Assembly (NCBI GenBank): GCA_002509405.1
Contig: DAVO01000018.1
Span: 1-50,455, forward strand
DNA from: Methanomassiliicoccaceae archaeon UBA72
Lineage (GTDB): Archaea; Thermoplasmatota; Thermoplasmata; Methanomassiliicoccales; Methanomethylophilaceae
DNA: 50,455 nt
Direction: 5' to 3'
The notes under the pieces are model-generated. The model was not told the origin of the DNA and ran no database searches. It saw only the letters and a list, made by a program, of their open reading frames with translations. Both the position numbers and the translations under genes were made by a program. This document shows, piece by piece, positions 35,866 to 44,821 of the stretch (the first letter of the stretch is position 1; each line of letters begins with the position of its first letter).

Positions 35866-36917
35866 GCACCTCCCGTTTCCATCACCTGCTTGACAAGGTC
35901 GAGCATCTGGGCATACTGCTCCTGGGTAAGAGTTATGACCTCGCTATCGGGCGGCACGCCGACTTCTATAGTGTAATCTCCCTCGTCATACTGGGCCTGG
36001 AGCTCGTCCACGATGTTCACCGTGCCGTCGCCCATCACCAACGAGAATCCGGTGGAATCGTTCACTATGGTGACGGTGATCGCGCCTATCGTCGCTGTGA
36101 TGTCAAGGTCGGACGGGAGCTGGTCTATCGGTTCCGTCGAAGTGACGGATATCCGGGTTGCGGAGATGTCCACGTCCGGCGCTGCCGTAGTCGACTCAAA
36201 CACTGCGGTAGCGTATATGCTGGCTCCCGCAAGTCCGTAAAGGTACTTTCCGGAAACATCGAATCCCATGTATATGCTCAAGGTGTCCCCGGACCCGGTG
36301 AGCATTATGAGCGCGCTGTTAAGGCTGTTTATGCTGATGTCGACGGGCAGAGAGAAGGTCTCTCCCGTCTTTATCGTGGAAGGGGCGCTCTCAGCCACCC
36401 TGTAGCTCACAGTGCCCGTGTCGTTGAGCTGGTCCACCCCGATCGCAATGTCGATGAGATCGTACCTGAGGCGGTTGGTTATCGAGATCTCGGTATACAT
36501 GTTGGTGGTGATCTCGTCGCCTTCCTTCATTATCATCGTCTGTGTCAGAACATTGCCACCGTTGTCCTTGAGGGTCACACTCGTTACCTCTGGATTCGAA
36601 ACGGCATACGCCTTGACAGCCGTAACTGCAGCCGTCACGCTGGCATCGTCCCCGGGATTGACCGTGGTGCCCGGTATCTTCACGCCTGTGTCCGTGTACG
36701 CGTCGGCGGGGCCACCATAGGTATCAACGGCATCGGAGAAGTTGTACTCCAACACTCCGTTGGGCTCCGACACTTCATATGTGCTTTCCGCTTCTAGCTT
36801 GACATCCAACGGCATCTCCCCGGTGTCCTGAGGTATGAATCCGAGGGCTACAAAAAGGATGAGTCCGGCAATCGCCAGGGCGTAGACGGCGTGCATGATA
36901 ACGCTGAAGGCCTTCAC
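35862..36917 (-). CDS. Membrane-anchored extracellular protein, 351 residues
   Basis: Not recognised. One N-terminal membrane helix (residues about 8-28) is followed by roughly 320 residues rich in threonine, serine and valine, of beta-strand character. The segments near residues 125-165 and 185-215 resemble LEA14-like or similar beta domains. The C-terminal part contains GTVNIVDELQAQYDEGDYTIE and a glutamine-rich helix. No catalytic motif is visible. A TATA-like ATTTAAAT lies about 22 nt before the ATG on the minus strand. It is followed by the 179-residue membrane protein. Confidence 0.65.
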   Translation of the reverse strand: MKAFSVIMHAVYALAIAGLILFVALGFIPQDTGEMPLDVKLEAESTYEVSEPNGVLEYNFSDAVDTYGGPADAYTDTGVKIPGTTVNPGDDASVTAAVTAVKAYAVSNPEVTSVTLKDNGGNVLTQTMIMKEGDEITTNMYTEISITNRLRYDLIDIAIGVDQLNDTGTVSYRVAESAPSTIKTGETFSLPVDISINSLNSALIMLTGSGDTLSIYMGFDVSGKYLYGLAGASIYATAVFESTTAAPDVDISATRISVTSTEPIDQLPSDLDITATIGAITVTIVNDSTGFSLVMGDGTVNIVDELQAQYDEGDYTIEVGVPPDSEVITLTQEQYAQMLDLVKQVMETGGA

Positions 36918-36931
36918 GCTCGTGTATCGCG

Positions 36932-36972
36932 TTGATAATTTAAATCATATGTCAGTGCAATAGGAAAATATG
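36932..36972. promoter_or_regulatory. Divergent promoter region
   Basis: The 83-nt gap between the 351-residue gene (minus) and the PUA gene (plus) holds two A+T-rich elements, ATAATTTAAATCATATG near 36934 for the minus gene and AAAATATGATAA near 36965 for the plus gene. Each is 22-31 nt from its start codon. Confidence 0.4.
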
Positions 36973-37000
36973 ATAACTTGACCGCCGATTAGGGAGTCAG

Positions 37001-37492
37001 ATGTCTGATATAAGAATAAAGAAGAGGAAGAGGATGAGAGAGAAGGATGCGAAAAATCTTTCATCCGTTCTCGAAGAGGCGGCGGGCGTGCCGGTGTTCG
37101 GCGAAAGCGATCCGGTCGACACCGCTGAAAGCACGGATTACGGCCTGATATTCGTGGGAGGGGACATCATCGGCCTCGTATTCGAGGATAAGCCCTTCCT
37201 GACAATACGGGGGATTCTCAGATACAGGCCCACGAAGCGTTATGTCACCGTCGACATGGGGGCAGTCCCGTTCATCTCCAACGGAGCCGACGTCATGGGC
37301 CCCGGCATCACCGATGCCGACCCGGAGATAAAGGAAGGGGATATGGTATGGATACGCGACGTGAAAAACGGAGCCCCCCTGGGGGTCGGCGTCTCCCTCC
37401 GCCCGGCGTCGGAACTGTCGGCGAAGGTCCCCGGAAAGGCGGTCAGGACCATACATTATATCGGCGACAAGCTATGGAAGTCCGGCGAGTGA
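37001..37492 (+). CDS. PUA-domain RNA-binding protein
   Basis: A 163-residue protein whose C-terminal half is a PUA domain: VTVDMGAVPFISNGADVMGPGI is the signature start, followed by EIKEGDMVWIRDVKNGAPLGVG. The N-terminal part begins with a highly basic RIKKRKRMREK and resembles MCT-1-like or related archaeal proteins. The likely role is binding structured RNA, perhaps tRNA or ribosomal; it is cytosolic. It precedes sepF by five nucleotides, and the two are probably co-transcribed. Confidence 0.85.
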   Translation: MSDIRIKKRKRMREKDAKNLSSVLEEAAGVPVFGESDPVDTAESTDYGLIFVGGDIIGLVFEDKPFLTIRGILRYRPTKRYVTVDMGAVPFISNGADVMGPGITDADPEIKEGDMVWIRDVKNGAPLGVGVSLRPASELSAKVPGKAVRTIHYIGDKLWKSGE

Positions 37493-37497
37493 TCTAA

Positions 37498-37845
37498 TTG
37501 TTCGGAAGCAATCGCAGAAACACCGAAAAGAAGAAAGCGTTCGTGGATCTGGAAGGCTACAGCGAACCCGGAGATGAACAGGGGATATGCGTCAAGGCGG
37601 TCGAGCTCAGGCATTTCACGGACCTTAAGGCCCTGACGGACCTGGCCTTTCAGGACAACATACTTGTTATCGAGATGTCCCTGTTCGCCGACGGAGAGGA
37701 ACACCGCAGGGACGCCGTCGAAGCCATGAGATCTCTGGCGGATGACAGGGGAGGGGCGTTCTCTGAGATATCCGACCGGGTGATAATCCTAGCTCCGCCC
37801 GGCATAGGCATCGACAAATGCCGCATCACCCGAAGGGGGATATGA
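37498..37845 (+). CDS. sepF: Cell division protein SepF
   Basis: This 115-residue protein anchors FtsZ to the membrane in archaea that divide with FtsZ. The globular SepF core is recognised from AVELRHFTDLKALTDLA, DNILVIEMSLFADG and SDRVIILAPPGIGI. TTG at 37498 is chosen since no in-frame ATG precedes the core. The membrane-targeting helix is not obvious: the N terminus is short and basic (FGSNRRN). FtsZ is not in the window. The TGA overlaps an ATG that could start the next gene, so translation may be coupled. Confidence 0.85.
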   Translation: MFGSNRRNTEKKKAFVDLEGYSEPGDEQGICVKAVELRHFTDLKALTDLAFQDNILVIEMSLFADGEEHRRDAVEAMRSLADDRGGAFSEISDRVIILAPPGIGIDKCRITRRGI

Positions 37846-37847
37846 TA

Positions 37848-39152
37848 ATGGATTTCAAGACCGTCCACGACCCGCTTCACGGAAGCATAGTGCTGGACGG
37901 CGTATTCTTGGACCTGGCCGACAGGCACGAGATGCAGAGGCTGCGATCGGTGAAACAGCTTGGCCTGGGCAACCTGGTATTCCCAGGAGCGAACCACACC
38001 AGATTCGAGCATTCTTTGGGAGTGTATCACTTATCTGGTCGGATGGCGGCTTCTCTGGAACTTTCTAAAGAGGAGTCCGATGCCGTGAGGGCTGCGGGGA
38101 TGCTCCATGACGTATGTCACATGCCTTATTCCCACGTTCTAAGCGAGATAGGGGAGCTGCGCTTCGGTTTTGACCACATGGAAGCGGCCGGGATGCTGAT
38201 AGAAGGAAAGCTCAGGACATACAGCGAAAAAGACGAGGACCTGTTCGGATCGGAAGGTTCGATATCCGAGATGCTTGAGGCCGAGGGAATTTCATCAAGG
38301 AAAGTATGCGACCTAATATCCTACCCCGAATCTCCGGTCGTAGGGCTGGAATCTTTCTCTCAGGAGAACGGCCAATCTTATTTCACTTCAGGGGACTATC
38401 TCCACCAGATAATCCACGGTCCGGTGGACTCGGACCAGATGGACTATCTGGTAAGGGACGCACATTACACAGGGGTGACCCACGGCGCCGTAGATACAGA
38501 TCGGATAATATCCATGATGCGTGTATTCAACGACCGCATCGTCCTGAACAGGGGAGGAGTTACGGCCGCTGAAGGATTGATGGTGTCCAGATCCCTGATG
38601 TACACATCGGTCTACTATCATGAGACAGTCCGCATCGCGGGTTCGATGCTCAACAAGGCCATCGAAGCTTCAGACCTGGACCTCCGGGAAATGTATCTGA
38701 TGACGGACCCGGACCTGATATCTTCTCTCGAAGCCCACGGGGGCCGTGCCTGCAGCATAGTGAGGAATTTGATGAACCGCAGGCTGTACAAGAAGGCCAT
38801 GGTAGGTTACGTGGCAGACCTAACTCCAGACCAATCTCGCAATCTGGCACAGTATACGTCCTACGAAGAAAGGAAGATGCTGGAACAGGAGATAGCCGAC
38901 GTTGCCGGAACGGATATTTCGGACGTTGCCGTCGATATTCCCTCGGAGTCCGCCCTTCTTTCGAAGATAAGCATCGGGAAGACGGATGTTTCGATACTTG
39001 ATGGCAACAGGGTGCGCAGCATCACAAAGCTTTCCACCATCGCAAAGGCACTGCAGTCCCGCGATACATTCAGATGGGCGATACTGGTGTCATCCCCCAA
39101 GGAAAAGCGCGATGCGGTCGAACATGCGGCAAAAAAGATACTGGGACTATGA
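37848..39152 (+). CDS. HD-superfamily phosphohydrolase (dNTPase-like)
   Basis: A 434-residue member of the SAMHD1/dGTPase-like group. The HD site is formed by TRFEHSLGVYHLS, MLHDVCHMPYSH, and the aspartate in DQMDYLVRDAHYTG, with the expected spacings. Such enzymes hydrolyse deoxynucleoside triphosphates or related nucleotides; the specificity cannot be set from motifs. ATG at 37848 gives the family N terminus (DFKTVHDPLHGSI); an ATG at 37842 overlaps the sepF stop. About 230 nt after it hold no gene. Confidence 0.87.
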   Translation: MDFKTVHDPLHGSIVLDGVFLDLADRHEMQRLRSVKQLGLGNLVFPGANHTRFEHSLGVYHLSGRMAASLELSKEESDAVRAAGMLHDVCHMPYSHVLSEIGELRFGFDHMEAAGMLIEGKLRTYSEKDEDLFGSEGSISEMLEAEGISSRKVCDLISYPESPVVGLESFSQENGQSYFTSGDYLHQIIHGPVDSDQMDYLVRDAHYTGVTHGAVDTDRIISMMRVFNDRIVLNRGGVTAAEGLMVSRSLMYTSVYYHETVRIAGSMLNKAIEASDLDLREMYLMTDPDLISSLEAHGGRACSIVRNLMNRRLYKKAMVGYVADLTPDQSRNLAQYTSYEERKMLEQEIADVAGTDISDVAVDIPSESALLSKISIGKTDVSILDGNRVRSITKLSTIAKALQSRDTFRWAILVSSPKEKRDAVEHAAKKILGL

Positions 39153-39382
39153 TCCCAAATTCGGAATTGACTGCAATTGGGAGTCGGACGCACGTAAAGA
39201 CAAGTGGCGGTCGCTTTACCGGAATGATCATACATTAGTTTGGACGGTCGGCATTCACGGATATAGGTAGGCGGCCAAAGACGGCAGCTCAATTCCTTTT
39301 GCTCACAAAAACTTAGGTAACGGATCGCATCGACATAAAAAATAGGAATATCCAATCGAAATAGCTCGGAGCCAGAACTGAT

Positions 39383-40020
39383 ATGGATGTAATCGGTACT
39401 TTGATCCTGGCACTGCTGACCGTAGTGGCGACCGGCCTCGATGGGCGGTACTGCAGGCAATGTTCTATGGCACAGTGCCCTCGGGAAAGGCCGGGAGCGA
39501 TAGGAGGCGTGCAATCGGGACAGGTTATATCACGGGAAGCATCCTGTCCGTCATGATATCGGCAACGGTGGCATTGGGCCTTTTGCAAATCCCAAACAAC
39601 CGGTTGCTTTCATGGATAGGAATCATATCCTTGGCCATGGGCATTTATGCCCTCGCCCGCCCAAAAAGCGAGAAAGAGGAACTCGAAGTAGCCGGTACGG
39701 TTGCGTTCCACACCAAAAACTTCGGGCCCGCCATGCAGTTCGCCGTTCTCGCGCTAATGCTTAGCCTGGATGATTTCGGTGCATACATTCCGCTTCTCGC
39801 GGGAATGGAGCTCGGCGAGGCCCTGATAATGATAGTTGTTGCGATAGTATGCATAATCGGCATCGTTCTGGCAGGAAGGCACATCAGCAATTTTTCCTCG
39901 GTGAAGGACATATTGGACAAGGCCGAGCGTTGGCTGGTCCCGGTACTTTTCATAGCCATAGGTGCGTACACAGTCATCGAAGGGCAGATGGGGACTTTGG
40001 TAAGGAGTTTCATCCTTTGA
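39383..40020 (+). pseudogene. CadD-like membrane transporter with a frameshift
   Basis: The protein resembles the cadmium-resistance transporter CadD family in membrane-helix layout and in the YITGSILSVMISATVALGLLQIP and SLAMGIYAL regions (first parts quoted). An ATG at 39383 opens MDVIGTLILALLTVVATGLD, the expected first helix and its charged end, but that frame is lost near 39440 and the rest, AVLQAMFYGTVPS and onward to TGA at 40018-40020, reads in another. A single-base indel in GATGGGCGG near 39441-39449 would explain it. Either a sequencing error or a recent pseudogene is possible; a 186-codon frame begins at the ATG at 39460. It overlaps rtcB by 11 nt tail to tail. Confidence 0.7.
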
Positions 40021-41461
40021 CGACGCCTATGGGGGACAGCTTTGCGACCTTGGACGAGATTCCCGCACCACATACGACCCGAATTACCGAGTCTATGTCC
40101 TTGTAAGCGTCTGGAGCCTCCTCGATCAGGCCTTCGTCGGACCCGCTGAGGAGCACGATGTCCATTTCAGCCAGGTCCTTCCTTATGTTCGCCGCCGTGT
40201 TGCCTTGTGAAGCGGATTTCCTCGACATCTTCCGCCCTGCACCGTGGCATGTGGAACCGAAAGTCTGCTCCATTGCGCCTTTTTGTCCCAGAAGAACGTA
40301 AGTGCCGGAACTCATGTCGCCGGGTATTATCACAGGCTGGCCCAAATCCCTGTACTTCGGAGCGATCTCCTTCCGTCCGGCCGCGAAGGCCCGGGTGGCG
40401 CCCTTTCTGTGGACGACAACATCCATTTTGCTCCCCTCTACCGTGTGGGTTTCTTTTTTGGCGATGTTGTGGGCCACGTCGTAAACTAGCCCCATGCCCA
40501 TATCCTCCGCCGGACGGCCCATTACTTTTTCGAAAGACTCCCGGACCCAGTGCATTATCATCTGCCGGTTGGCCCAGGCATAGTTTGCGCCGCAACACAT
40601 GGCCTTGTAGTAGTCGTCGCCCGCCTTTGATTTCAGAGGGGCGCACGCAAGCTGTCTGTCGGGAAGGCTCACTTTGTTATCGGAGATATAGCGTTCCATC
40701 TCCTGCAGATAGTCGGTGGCGATCTGGTGACCGCATCCTCTGGACCCGCAATGTACGGTTATCGTCACGGTCCCCTTCTCCAGTCCGAAGGCTTTTGCCG
40801 ACTTCTCGTCAAAGATATCATCGACCACGTCCAGTTCAAGGAAGTGGTTGCCGGAGCCGAGGGAGCCCAGCTGGGGAAGGCCTCTCTTCCTGGCCCTGTC
40901 GCTGACCAGCGAAGGGTCTGCGTCCTTCATGCGTCCGCCTTCCTCCGTGGTCTCCAGGTCGCTCTCCCATCCGTAGCCGTTCTCTACCGCCCATTCCGAA
41001 CCGCAGAGTAGGACCTCATCCAATTCTTTGTTGCCAAGCCTGGTGAGCCCTTTGGAGCCCAGACCGGAGGGGACGTTCGCGTAGAGCTCCTCCATCAGGC
41101 GTTTCCTGTTGCCGCCTATGTCCTCGACCGTGAGGTTTGTCTTAATCAGACGAACTCCGCAGTTTATATCAAAACCTATTCCTCCCGGAGATATGCTGCC
41201 CTCGTCCGCGTCCACCGCAGCGACGCCCCCGATCGGAAAACCATATCCCCAATGTATATCCGGCATTGCTAGGGAATTGCCCACTATGCCGGGGAGACAT
41301 GCGACGTTTGCGGCCTGTGCAGGAGCATTGTCTGAACGGATCTGAGGGATCATTTCGCTACTGGCATATATCACGGCATCCGTGCGCATACAGGGAATCT
41401 CACCTTTTGGTATGCGCCACCTGTAATCGTCTATCTTTTCGATGGTGCCGTTCCAAGCCAT
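40010..41461 (-). CDS. rtcB: RNA-splicing ligase RtcB
   Basis: The 483-residue Mn-dependent ligase joins 2',3'-cyclic phosphate and 5'-hydroxyl RNA ends, as in intron-containing tRNA maturation. Family motifs are visible: MPDIHWGYGFPIGGVAA, SPGGIGFDINCGVRL with the metal cysteine, GSLGSGNHFLEL, HCGSRGCGHQ, and the guanylylated histidine in STCHGAGR near residue 415. No intein is present. The start gives a typical N terminus of MAWNGTIEK. It lies 23 nt behind the tRNA-His gene on the same strand, so the two may be transcribed together. Confidence 0.95.
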   Translation of the reverse strand: MAWNGTIEKIDDYRWRIPKGEIPCMRTDAVIYASSEMIPQIRSDNAPAQAANVACLPGIVGNSLAMPDIHWGYGFPIGGVAAVDADEGSISPGGIGFDINCGVRLIKTNLTVEDIGGNRKRLMEELYANVPSGLGSKGLTRLGNKELDEVLLCGSEWAVENGYGWESDLETTEEGGRMKDADPSLVSDRARKRGLPQLGSLGSGNHFLELDVVDDIFDEKSAKAFGLEKGTVTITVHCGSRGCGHQIATDYLQEMERYISDNKVSLPDRQLACAPLKSKAGDDYYKAMCCGANYAWANRQMIMHWVRESFEKVMGRPAEDMGMGLVYDVAHNIAKKETHTVEGSKMDVVVHRKGATRAFAAGRKEIAPKYRDLGQPVIIPGDMSSGTYVLLGQKGAMEQTFGSTCHGAGRKMSRKSASQGNTAANIRKDLAEMDIVLLSGSDEGLIEEAPDAYKDIDSVIRVVCGAGISSKVAKLSPIGVVKG

Positions 41462-41484
41462 AGTGTCACTCCTTAGAAAGTAGG

Positions 41485-41559
41485 GGCCGGGACCGAGATT
41501 TGAACCCGAGTCGGGGGATCCACAGTCCCCCAGGATAACCAAGCTACCCTATCCCGGCC
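41485..41559 (-). tRNA. tRNA-His, anticodon GTG
   Basis: On the minus strand, acceptor arm GCCGGGA pairs with TCCCGGC, with an extra 5' G at 41559 (the -1 guanosine of tRNA-His) opposite the discriminator C. The anticodon loop CTGTGGA gives GTG at 41521-41523. The T-loop GGTTCAAATCTC is present. No intron and no encoded CCA were seen. Its 3' end faces rtcB, 23 nt away. Confidence 0.95.
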
Positions 41560-41650
41560 ATGTACTGAGCGCTTGATAGATTGAATGTACATAAAGATTC
41601 TTGCTTCTAAGACGTTGGTTCGTTGCCGGTCATCTATTCGGGCACTACCC

Positions 41651-41659
41651 TATTATAGG
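41651..41659 (+). promoter_or_regulatory. TATA-like box of argF
   Basis: TATTATAGG is centred about 26 nt before the ATG at 41680. No Shine-Dalgarno is seen, so a leaderless transcript is likely. Confidence 0.5.
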
Positions 41660-41679
41660 AACAAAATCATTTGAGCCCT

Positions 41680-42594
41680 ATGGTCAAGAGGGATCTAATT
41701 TCAGTAGTGGACATGCAGGACAAATGGTCCGAGCTTGTCGATCTGGCGATACAGATGAAGCAGGAGCGCGGAAACCACGGGGACCCGCTGGCAGGAAAGA
41801 CCCTCGCAATGATATTCGAAAAACCCAGCACCAGGACGCGCATATCTTTCGATGTTGCCATAACGGAGCTCGGAGGACACGCGCTCTACATCGATGAGTC
41901 CAAGATGCAGATGGACCATGGGGAGACGGTCGAAGACACGGCCAAGGTAATGAGCAGGTTCATTCACGGGATAATGTACCGTGCCAAGGACTACAAGACA
42001 ATGGACAAGTTCGGCGAGTTCGCAACTGTGCCAGTAATAAGCGGGCTGGACAATCTCGAGCACCCGTGCCAGGCCCTTGCCGACATGGTCACCATCAAGG
42101 AGAAGAAAGGCGGATTCCGCGGAAAGAAGCTCGTCTATCTGGGTGACGGAAACAACGTTTGCAACTCTCTGCTCTACGCCTCGGCGATACTCGGATTGGA
42201 CATGGTGGCCTGTTGCCCTGCGGTCAGGATGCCCAACGCAGAGATAATGCTGAAAGCTTCGCGCATCGCGGACGAGAACGGAAGCAAGATAATCGCGTCC
42301 CACGACCCGAAAGAGGCATGCGTGGACGCTGACATCCTATACACCGACACATGGATCTCCATGGGAGACGAGACTCCGGTGGAGGAGGCTGTCAGGATAT
42401 TCAAGATGTATCAGATAAACAGCGAGCTCCTGGAGCTGGCTAAGCCTGACTGCATAGTGATGCACTGTCTGCCCGCCCACAGGGGACAGGAGATAACGTC
42501 CGAGGTGATAGACGGCCAGCACAGCGTTATATTCGACCAGGCCGAGAACAGGCTGCACGCTCAGAAAGCGGTTCTGTACATGCTGCTCAAATGA
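41680..42594 (+). CDS. argF: Ornithine carbamoyltransferase
   Basis: The 304-residue enzyme makes citrulline from ornithine and carbamoyl phosphate in arginine synthesis. The carbamoyl-phosphate motif STRTR is at residues 50-54; HPCQALADM carries the ornithine-side residues, and the catalytic HCLP is at residues 262-265. Length is typical. ATG at 41680 is chosen because of the TATA element at 41651; a TTG at 41671 is the alternative. It converges with the RecJ-like gene, overlapping by 8 nt. Confidence 0.95.
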   Translation: MVKRDLISVVDMQDKWSELVDLAIQMKQERGNHGDPLAGKTLAMIFEKPSTRTRISFDVAITELGGHALYIDESKMQMDHGETVEDTAKVMSRFIHGIMYRAKDYKTMDKFGEFATVPVISGLDNLEHPCQALADMVTIKEKKGGFRGKKLVYLGDGNNVCNSLLYASAILGLDMVACCPAVRMPNAEIMLKASRIADENGSKIIASHDPKEACVDADILYTDTWISMGDETPVEEAVRIFKMYQINSELLELAKPDCIVMHCLPAHRGQEITSEVIDGQHSVIFDQAENRLHAQKAVLYMLLK

Positions 42595-44002
42595 CCTGAC
42601 AGGAGACAAGGTCCTCGACTATTTCGAGGAACTCCTCCTTTTTTCCCGGGGGTATCGTGGCACCGGCAGCCACGCTGTGACCGCCTCCGAAGCCGCCTAC
42701 CAGCTCGGCCGCTTTTTTCATGACTACGGATAGGTTCAGCCCCCTGTCGACAAGGGTCCGGTCAGCGCGTGCCGAGACTTTCACTCCGTCATCTGCTTCC
42801 GCGAAGGCGATTATAGGAAGCCATTTCTTGCATCCTTCGGAGTTTAGCATCATACCTGCCACTATGCCGACCACGGTCTCCTTGATCTGATCGCCCGCGT
42901 CGAAGTACTGCACGAACTGTTTTTCGCGCATCAGATGGTTTTCCTTGACGTAGCTCATGGCAGCCGAAATGTTCCGCCTGTGCTCCGTGCGGTTACGTTC
43001 CGCATCTTCCAATGCGGTGCGGTCGCCGCAACAGATCCTCATACCTGTCTCCGCGTCCTCGTATCTTCCGCACGAGTTCAGGATGGTGGCGAACTCCTTT
43101 GCATCCCTGAGGCCCGAGCCGGGTTCGAAGCGCGGAAGAGTGTAAACCTCCCCGTAAAGGTGCTTCGCGTCGGTCGGGTTCCCGAGCATTAACAGGAGTT
43201 TTTCGGTCGCCCTCTTTTTTTCGGGTTGCGTGAGGCTGTTCCAAGACCTGGGACGGCCACCGTGGTTCAGATCAATACCCAGATCCGAGTAGAACTTGAC
43301 GCACGACTGACCGGAATTCGACAATCCCGGAAGCTCCGGGTCGCTGCTGTACTGCAGGAATTGTACTAGATTCCTGGTTTCCCTACCGAAAAGTCTCAGG
43401 TCGTTCTCGGGGATCACGTCTCCGGACTTCACGGCGTCGTCCACTATAATGCGATTCACGCTTATCAGTCCGGATTCCCTGCTGTCCTGGAAATCTCCAA
43501 CGGCACCGATAAGTGCCAGATAAGCCAAATCTATGTTTTTGGGGTCCAATTTTTTAGCGACCATGTATGTTGAACCTGCGCCGCTTATCTCTATCGACCC
43601 GTCCATTCCGAAGCAGTGGGGATTCACATGATATACGGCAGAAAAATCGTCCAGAGTTGCCTGCCTGCGCCTCCTTCTTGTGTCCGGTACATGATGATCT
43701 GTGATAACGAGGCCATCTTTTTTGAACTCTGAGAGGTAGCCGCTTCCAAGGTCGCATAGCCAGACTATCTCCTCGGTGCTGGAGTTGATCTTGTCCACCA
43801 CCTCTTCTGTGATTTTCTTTTCGAAAATTACGCTGTGACCGATACCTAAACGCCCCAGCGCCATAGAGGCAATAGAACCGGCGGAGATTCCGTCGGCGTC
43901 GATGTGCGATATCACCAGGGCGCTCTCTGCGGACCTGACGGCCTCGGCCGCCCTGGATGCCGCATCCTCGAAAGAACGCAGATTACCAGATGTAACCGGC
44001 AT
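42587..44002 (-). CDS. RecJ-like DHH phosphoesterase (single-strand nuclease)
   Basis: The 471-residue DHH-DHHA1 protein belongs to the archaeal RecJ group, with roles in DNA repair or with replication GINS proteins. The motifs are SHIDADGISAGS near residue 34, CDLGSG near 80, ITDHHVPD near 97 (the DHH), and GGGHSVAAGATIPPG in the C-terminal DHHA1 domain. The sequence between holds the expected linker. The start overlaps the exonuclease gene by 20 nt, so the two are coupled. Which archaeal RecJ paralog this is cannot be told. Confidence 0.88.
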   Translation of the reverse strand: MPVTSGNLRSFEDAASRAAEAVRSAESALVISHIDADGISAGSIASMALGRLGIGHSVIFEKKITEEVVDKINSSTEEIVWLCDLGSGYLSEFKKDGLVITDHHVPDTRRRRRQATLDDFSAVYHVNPHCFGMDGSIEISGAGSTYMVAKKLDPKNIDLAYLALIGAVGDFQDSRESGLISVNRIIVDDAVKSGDVIPENDLRLFGRETRNLVQFLQYSSDPELPGLSNSGQSCVKFYSDLGIDLNHGGRPRSWNSLTQPEKKRATEKLLLMLGNPTDAKHLYGEVYTLPRFEPGSGLRDAKEFATILNSCGRYEDAETGMRICCGDRTALEDAERNRTEHRRNISAAMSYVKENHLMREKQFVQYFDAGDQIKETVVGIVAGMMLNSEGCKKWLPIIAFAEADDGVKVSARADRTLVDRGLNLSVVMKKAAELVGGFGGGHSVAAGATIPPGKKEEFLEIVEDLVSCQVI

Positions 44003-44744
44003 ATTCCCTCACCAATCTGGGATAGATGTTTTCTGCCACCCTCTCGAGGTTCACGGTGTCGGCCCTGTTGTATTCAGTGAGCTTTTCCAGGGAATCTGTG
44101 TCCCCCCGGTTGCACCAGCGTTTCCATAGACGTACCGCTTCTAGGCCGTCCACACCCTGTATGTCCTCGTCCCTGGCTATTCCGATCTCAGCCTCCAGGT
44201 TCTTGAGCCCTCCTCTGTACCCTACCTTCCGGGAGGCGAACCTCAGATCCAGATGTGGCAGTCCCAGGTCCAGTGTGGGGAAGCTTTCTCTCAGGACCGG
44301 GAGGTCGAAGCAGCTGCCGTTGAAGGTCACGAGCATCGATGCGCCTTCCAAAGCGTCGGCAATGGCTCCGGCATCGAGGTCCCTGCCATGTACCAGCGTA
44401 ACTGTGTCTTTGTAGGTATGCACAGTCACCACGGTAACGAGCGAATCCCTCTCCAGCCCGTCGGTCTCTATGTCGAGATATGCGGCATTTTCTCGGAATT
44501 CCCCGAAAAGGCGCCATTGTTCGGATTTCGGGAGCAGTCCGTTAAGTCCGGCCACGTCTCTGTCATCCAGGAGCTCGCATGCTTTGGAAATCGCCAGGTC
44601 GCATTCTTTTTTCCTATAGTCGGGCACAGCGCATACGCTCTCTGAAGCCAGGAAATCGTCCCAGTCGCGGACCCCGGACTCCCATATGTATCTCTCCTTC
44701 TTCATCCCTACCGACGGGGCGATACGGAAGGTGTGCCTTATCAT
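43983..44744 (-). CDS. RNase H-fold 3'-5' exonuclease (YprB/COG3359-like)
   Basis: A 253-residue protein with a DEDDh-type RNase H fold: AAYLDIETDGL provides the DxE pair, MLVTFNGSCFDLPVL the second aspartate, and LTEYNRADTVNLERV the last aspartate region. RNA or DNA substrate is not set by the motifs. ATG at 44744 gives the likely N terminus with IRHTF; in-frame starts at 44783 and 44819 would run into the promoter of the divergent phosphoesterase. It is coupled to the RecJ-like gene behind it, suggesting joint action in nucleic-acid repair or turnover. Confidence 0.82.
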   Translation of the reverse strand: MIRHTFRIAPSVGMKKERYIWESGVRDWDDFLASESVCAVPDYRKKECDLAISKACELLDDRDVAGLNGLLPKSEQWRLFGEFRENAAYLDIETDGLERDSLVTVVTVHTYKDTVTLVHGRDLDAGAIADALEGASMLVTFNGSCFDLPVLRESFPTLDLGLPHLDLRFASRKVGYRGGLKNLEAEIGIARDEDIQGVDGLEAVRLWKRWCNRGDTDSLEKLTEYNRADTVNLERVAENIYPRLVREYAGYIW

Positions 44745-44821
44745 CGCCGGTCTATATCGGAACCACTCAAAAAAACCTTGCATACGTTCAATTAATACGC
44801 CGGGAATGTATCGAGTCATCC

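Noticed and set aside
39153..39382. Small gene or RNA between the HD phosphohydrolase and CadD-like genes
   Set aside because: The 230 nt hold no convincing frame, tRNA shape or strong hairpin; only a short A+T-rich run before 39383.
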